64,000 nt of DNA from positions 124,001 through 188,000 of the forward strand of contig NZ_OY821667.1 of NCBI RefSeq assembly GCF_963682185.1, written 5' to 3'. A model generated the notes under the pieces. The model had not been told where the DNA came from. It made no database searches and worked only from the letters and a program-made list of their open reading frames with translations. Shown here piece after piece: positions 61,391-64,000 of the stretch. Origin of the DNA: an uncultured Cohaesibacter sp. GTDB lineage: Bacteria > Pseudomonadota > Alphaproteobacteria > Rhizobiales > Cohaesibacteraceae. The translations under genes and the position numbers were made by a program. The first letter of the stretch is position 1. Each line of letters starts with the position of its first letter.

Positions 61391-62707
61391 ATGAATATGA
61401 TCGACTATGAGAAAGAGATCCAATCCCTAAGCACCTTCAGGGCTCTGAAGGTGTTTGGCGGCGTGGTCATTTTTATTTTCTTCGGCGTATTCTGCGTCTG
61501 GGCCGGATATGCACCCCTTGAAGGGGCAGTGATCGCCCGGGGCACCATAACCAAAGAGGGGCGCACGCAGGTGGTTGCCCATGAGCGCGGCGGCGTTGTG
61601 CAGAGCATTGCTGTTGACGAAGGCCAGCATGTGGAAGAGGGGCAGTTGCTACTGTCCATCGAAGACAGCGAGAAAAAGGCCGAGTTGGCAAAGCTGGAAA
61701 CGCGCATGGCCTATAGCGCCATCAAGGAACTGCGGCTTGAAGCGGAAGAGCAGAGTGGCACGTTCGACACAGATACGCTTCCGGCAAAGCTGGAGCAATA
61801 TACGAATCTGCGGTCCTTCGACCGCTTGGTGCAAGATCAGGAAAAGCAGTTCACCACACGGCAGCGCCTGAAAAATCGAGAACGATCCGTACTACAGGAA
61901 CAAAGGGCAATTCTTGAACAACGGCTGACGGGCTCTCAGGCCGAACTTAAGGCATTGGACGACTGGCGCAAGATTCTGCAAGAGCAGGTGGAAATGCGCG
62001 AAACCCTGATGAAAAAGGGCGTCGTCAGCAAAGTGGCCTACCAGAACACCTTGAAGGAATTCGCCGAAGTCGAAACCGACTATCAAAAGCTGAAAACACA
62101 AACCGAATCCTTGCCCATCCAGATGTCCGAAATCGACCAGCGCCTCAACCAGCTTGTCGACCAGTTCAATGAAGCAATCTCGAGGGAATTGGCAGAGCTG
62201 CGCTCGGAAAAACTGGCCCTGGTCAATGAACTGCAAGCCGCCCGTAAGGCTGTCGATCGGGTCGCTCTGGAAGCTCCCGCAAGCGGAACCATCGACAAAT
62301 TACATGTTAACACCATCGGCAGCGCCATCGCTGCCTATCAGCCACTGGTGGAGATTGTGCCGGATCAGAAGCGCCTGCAAATCGAAGTCGAGGTGCGCCC
62401 GGCAGATATCGATCAGGTAAGGGTAGGGCAGAATGCCAGATTGTCCCTGAGCGCTTTCGACCCAACCGAATTTCCGGCTGCTGATGGACGTGTGGTTTTC
62501 ATTTCACCGGATAGACGCATAAACCAGAGAACCCAGCGTCCCTATTTTGTCGTGCGTTTGGAGCTTTTGGCTGAACAGGACACCGCCTTGCCCGATCTTG
62601 TTCCCGGCATGCCGGTGGAGGCCTTTCTGGAAACAGGCACCCGCACATTCTTTCAGATGGTGTTCGAACCACTCACTAAAAGCATGCAACGTTCGTTTAA
62701 ATCTTAA
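61391..62707 (+). CDS. Type I secretion membrane-fusion protein (HlyD/PrtE family)
   Basis: Periplasmic adaptor of 438 residues with one N-terminal membrane helix (about 22-42), a split lipoyl/barrel-sandwich domain (GTITKEGRTQVVAHERGGVVQSIAVDEGQHVEEGQLLLSI and APASGTIDKLHVNTIGSAI), and a long coiled-coil hairpin (about 90-290). The C-terminal barrel has the HlyD signature PGMPVEAFLETGTRTF. It links the ABC exporter to a TolC-like porin not encoded here. Confidence 0.92.
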   Translation: MNMIDYEKEIQSLSTFRALKVFGGVVIFIFFGVFCVWAGYAPLEGAVIARGTITKEGRTQVVAHERGGVVQSIAVDEGQHVEEGQLLLSIEDSEKKAELAKLETRMAYSAIKELRLEAEEQSGTFDTDTLPAKLEQYTNLRSFDRLVQDQEKQFTTRQRLKNRERSVLQEQRAILEQRLTGSQAELKALDDWRKILQEQVEMRETLMKKGVVSKVAYQNTLKEFAEVETDYQKLKTQTESLPIQMSEIDQRLNQLVDQFNEAISRELAELRSEKLALVNELQAARKAVDRVALEAPASGTIDKLHVNTIGSAIAAYQPLVEIVPDQKRLQIEVEVRPADIDQVRVGQNARLSLSAFDPTEFPAADGRVVFISPDRRINQRTQRPYFVVRLELLAEQDTALPDLVPGMPVEAFLETGTRTFFQMVFEPLTKSMQRSFKS

Positions 62708-62745
62708 GTGTCCAACGACGTAAAACCGGAAAGGGAAACAAAAAA

Positions 62746-62767
62746 GCCGGGCCTGATATGGTCCGGC
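62746..62767 (-). terminator. Terminator of the RraA-like gene
   Basis: GCCGGGCC and GGTCCGGC form an eight-pair stem with one G-U pair. Read on the minus strand it is followed by TTTTTTG. It lies between convergent operons, about 60 bases beyond the RraA-like stop. Confidence 0.7.
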
Positions 62768-62826
62768 ATGAAGATTCTGCAGTTTGATTGCGGGGAGATT
62801 TTCTTGATTTTTAAGGGAGGATAGCC

Positions 62827-63486
62827 TTAAACGGGCCAGATCTGCTGAAGCTTTTCACCGGCAAGAATGCGATCGCGTGCCTTGGCTTCCTGCTCGCCCA
62901 GAGCGTCTGCCTGATCGGCAACGGCCTTGACATGCTCCTTGGGAATGACCACCAAGCCATCGATATCACCAAAGATGATATCTCCGGGTTTCACGGTAGC
63001 CTTGCCAATCTGCAGGGCAACCTGACTTTCAACGGGCTCTTTCTTGCCAGTGACACCAATCGGGCTTGGCGCAGTGCCAAAGAGCGGATAGCCAAGCGTG
63101 CGGACCTGAGCCAGATCGCGCACGGTACCGTTGACGACAGTCGCAACCGCACCGGAGGTTTTTGCGCCTGTGCTCATCAGCTCGCCCGAGCAGGAGCCCG
63201 GAGCACAGGAGGCATCACACACCATCACAGCCCCTTTGGGCGCATTATCAATGGCATTATGGTAGACATCCTGTGGCTCACCCTTACGATCGGAAGGGGC
63301 AAACAGCACCGTTACGGCAGGGCCGCAAATCACATCACCAGCCCCAAGAGCGCCGAGCAGAGAGATCCCTTCCAGACATCCCCAAAGCCCCAGTGCTTCC
63401 ATGCTGTCATGGATATCACCTGAGTACCATTTTTTCAGACGCTCGATAGCCTCCCAATCGGTGTCTGAATAATCGAATTTATCCAT
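62827..63486 (-). CDS. RraA/HMG-aldolase family protein
   Basis: Protein of 219 residues of the RraA-like fold. Members include 4-hydroxy-4-methyl-2-oxoglutarate aldolases and oxaloacetate decarboxylases. Family features are DIHDSMEALG, the glycine loop with SGELMSTGAKTSGAVATVVNGTVRDLAQVRTLGYPLFG (RD of the active site), and DIIFGDIDGLVVIP. ATG at 63486 has GAGG seven bases upstream. It overlaps the end of a GntR-type regulator gene by eight bases, so a catabolic role under that regulator is inferred. Confidence 0.85.
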   Translation of the reverse strand: MDKFDYSDTDWEAIERLKKWYSGDIHDSMEALGLWGCLEGISLLGALGAGDVICGPAVTVLFAPSDRKGEPQDVYHNAIDNAPKGAVMVCDASCAPGSCSGELMSTGAKTSGAVATVVNGTVRDLAQVRTLGYPLFGTAPSPIGVTGKKEPVESQVALQIGKATVKPGDIIFGDIDGLVVIPKEHVKAVADQADALGEQEAKARDRILAGEKLQQIWPV

Positions 63487-64000
63487 TTTCATCCTCATTC
63501 TTGGATTGTTTCAAGTTCGATTGCTCTATGGCCTGACGCAGATAATCCGCACTCGTGTCAATTTGCGCACGAATGCGCTCTTTGGCACCAGCCTTATCCC
63601 GCCGATAGATCTGATCGTAAATCTCTGCATGTTCCTTGTAGGCTTCGCTCAGAGACTTGATGGGAACGCGGCTGGTCACGTGGATCACGTCATTGATCAG
63701 GCCAGAAAAATTGTCATAGATATGCATCAGGATCTGGTTGCCGGTGGCATGCACCAGTTCAAGGTGAAAAGCCGCATCGGCATCAACGAACCCGTTGAAG
63801 TCCTTCTGCTTGACGGCCTTGCGCATGGCCTCGAGCGCCGCTTCGACCTTGGGCATCTTCGGCAACTCACCATCAGTGAGAATTTCGAGCACTTCCGATT
63901 CGATCATGCGACGCACGCTCATCAACTGAAGCAGATAGTCGGGATCGGAATAGAACTGCTGCCTGACTGTCACCGCGAGCGCGTCCAGATAGTTGTTCAC
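63479..64000 (-). CDS. GntR-family regulator, FCD domain (N terminus outside window)
   Basis: The last 173 or so residues of an FadR-type regulator; the frame is open to the right edge, so the winged helix is not in view. The FCD effector domain shows VRRMIESEVLEIL, the metal-binding pattern DADAAFHLELVHATGN and a His in EAYKEHAEIYDQIYRRD. It overlaps the RraA-like gene and probably regulates it in response to an organic acid. Confidence 0.88.
   Translation of the reverse strand: MNNYLDALAVTVRQQFYSDPDYLLQLMSVRRMIESEVLEILTDGELPKMPKVEAALEAMRKAVKQKDFNGFVDADAAFHLELVHATGNQILMHIYDNFSGLINDVIHVTSRVPIKSLSEAYKEHAEIYDQIYRRDKAGAKERIRAQIDTSADYLRQAIEQSNLKQSKNEDENG

Noticed and set aside
1-64000. CRISPR arrays, tRNA, rRNA, insertion sequences or prophage
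   Set aside because: No regularly spaced repeats, no cloverleaf-like or rRNA-like stretches and no transposase or integrase genes were seen.

Overview
The window looks like chromosomal DNA of a marine-type alphaproteobacterium, probably Hyphomicrobiales (Cohaesibacter-like; this is inference from gene content and not proven). The reasons are the many periplasmic-binding-protein ABC operons, TGA-N9-TCA iron boxes of the rhizobial RirA type, and an alginate-type exopolysaccharide locus. No rRNA, tRNA, CRISPR array, insertion sequence or phage gene was seen.

Layout. 1-3918 (+): BMP-type (nucleoside or simple sugar) ABC transporter, cut at the left edge. 4653-8930 (-): glucose/GtsA-like carbohydrate ABC operon, divergent from an OmpR-type two-component system at 9126-11387 (+). 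11715-18728 (+): ribose-type sugar ABC operon with a LacI regulator and a Gfo/Idh/MocA oxidoreductase, preceded by two tandem LacI-type operators. 18798-22043 (-): TonB-ExbD-ExbD-ExbB energy module with a small secreted protein. 22299-29980 (-): catecholate siderophore uptake (ABC importer, periplasmic trilactone esterase, outer-membrane receptor), with an AraC regulator divergent at 30219. 31174-37392 (-): sugar ABC, SIS-domain protein and PfkB kinase in the order of the Bacillus frl (fructosamine) operon, with a divergent ROK regulator at 37588. 39112-40915: LuxR-type regulator with a receiver lacking its phospho-acceptor, a 60-residue ORF on the other strand, and a long AT-rich leader.

40928-62707 (+) is the most interesting part: algD-alg8-alg44-algA-algG-algI-algJ-(Sel1)-algX-algF-(large Sel1, AlgK-like)-algL, followed by a secreted PL7-like/RTX protein and its type I secretion ABC and membrane-fusion genes. 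The enzymes that make GDP-mannuronate, polymerise it and O-acetylate it keep their active-site motifs. The phosphomannose isomerase half of AlgA, the PilZ domain of Alg44, the epimerase AlgG, the lyase AlgL and the PL7 domain each lack key residues of their families. No AlgE porin gene is present. I infer a divergent, probably O-acetylated and non-epimerised polymannuronate-type polymer, coupled to an RTX matrix protein that may bind it.

62827-64000 (-): RraA-like protein and the FCD part of a GntR regulator, cut at the right edge.
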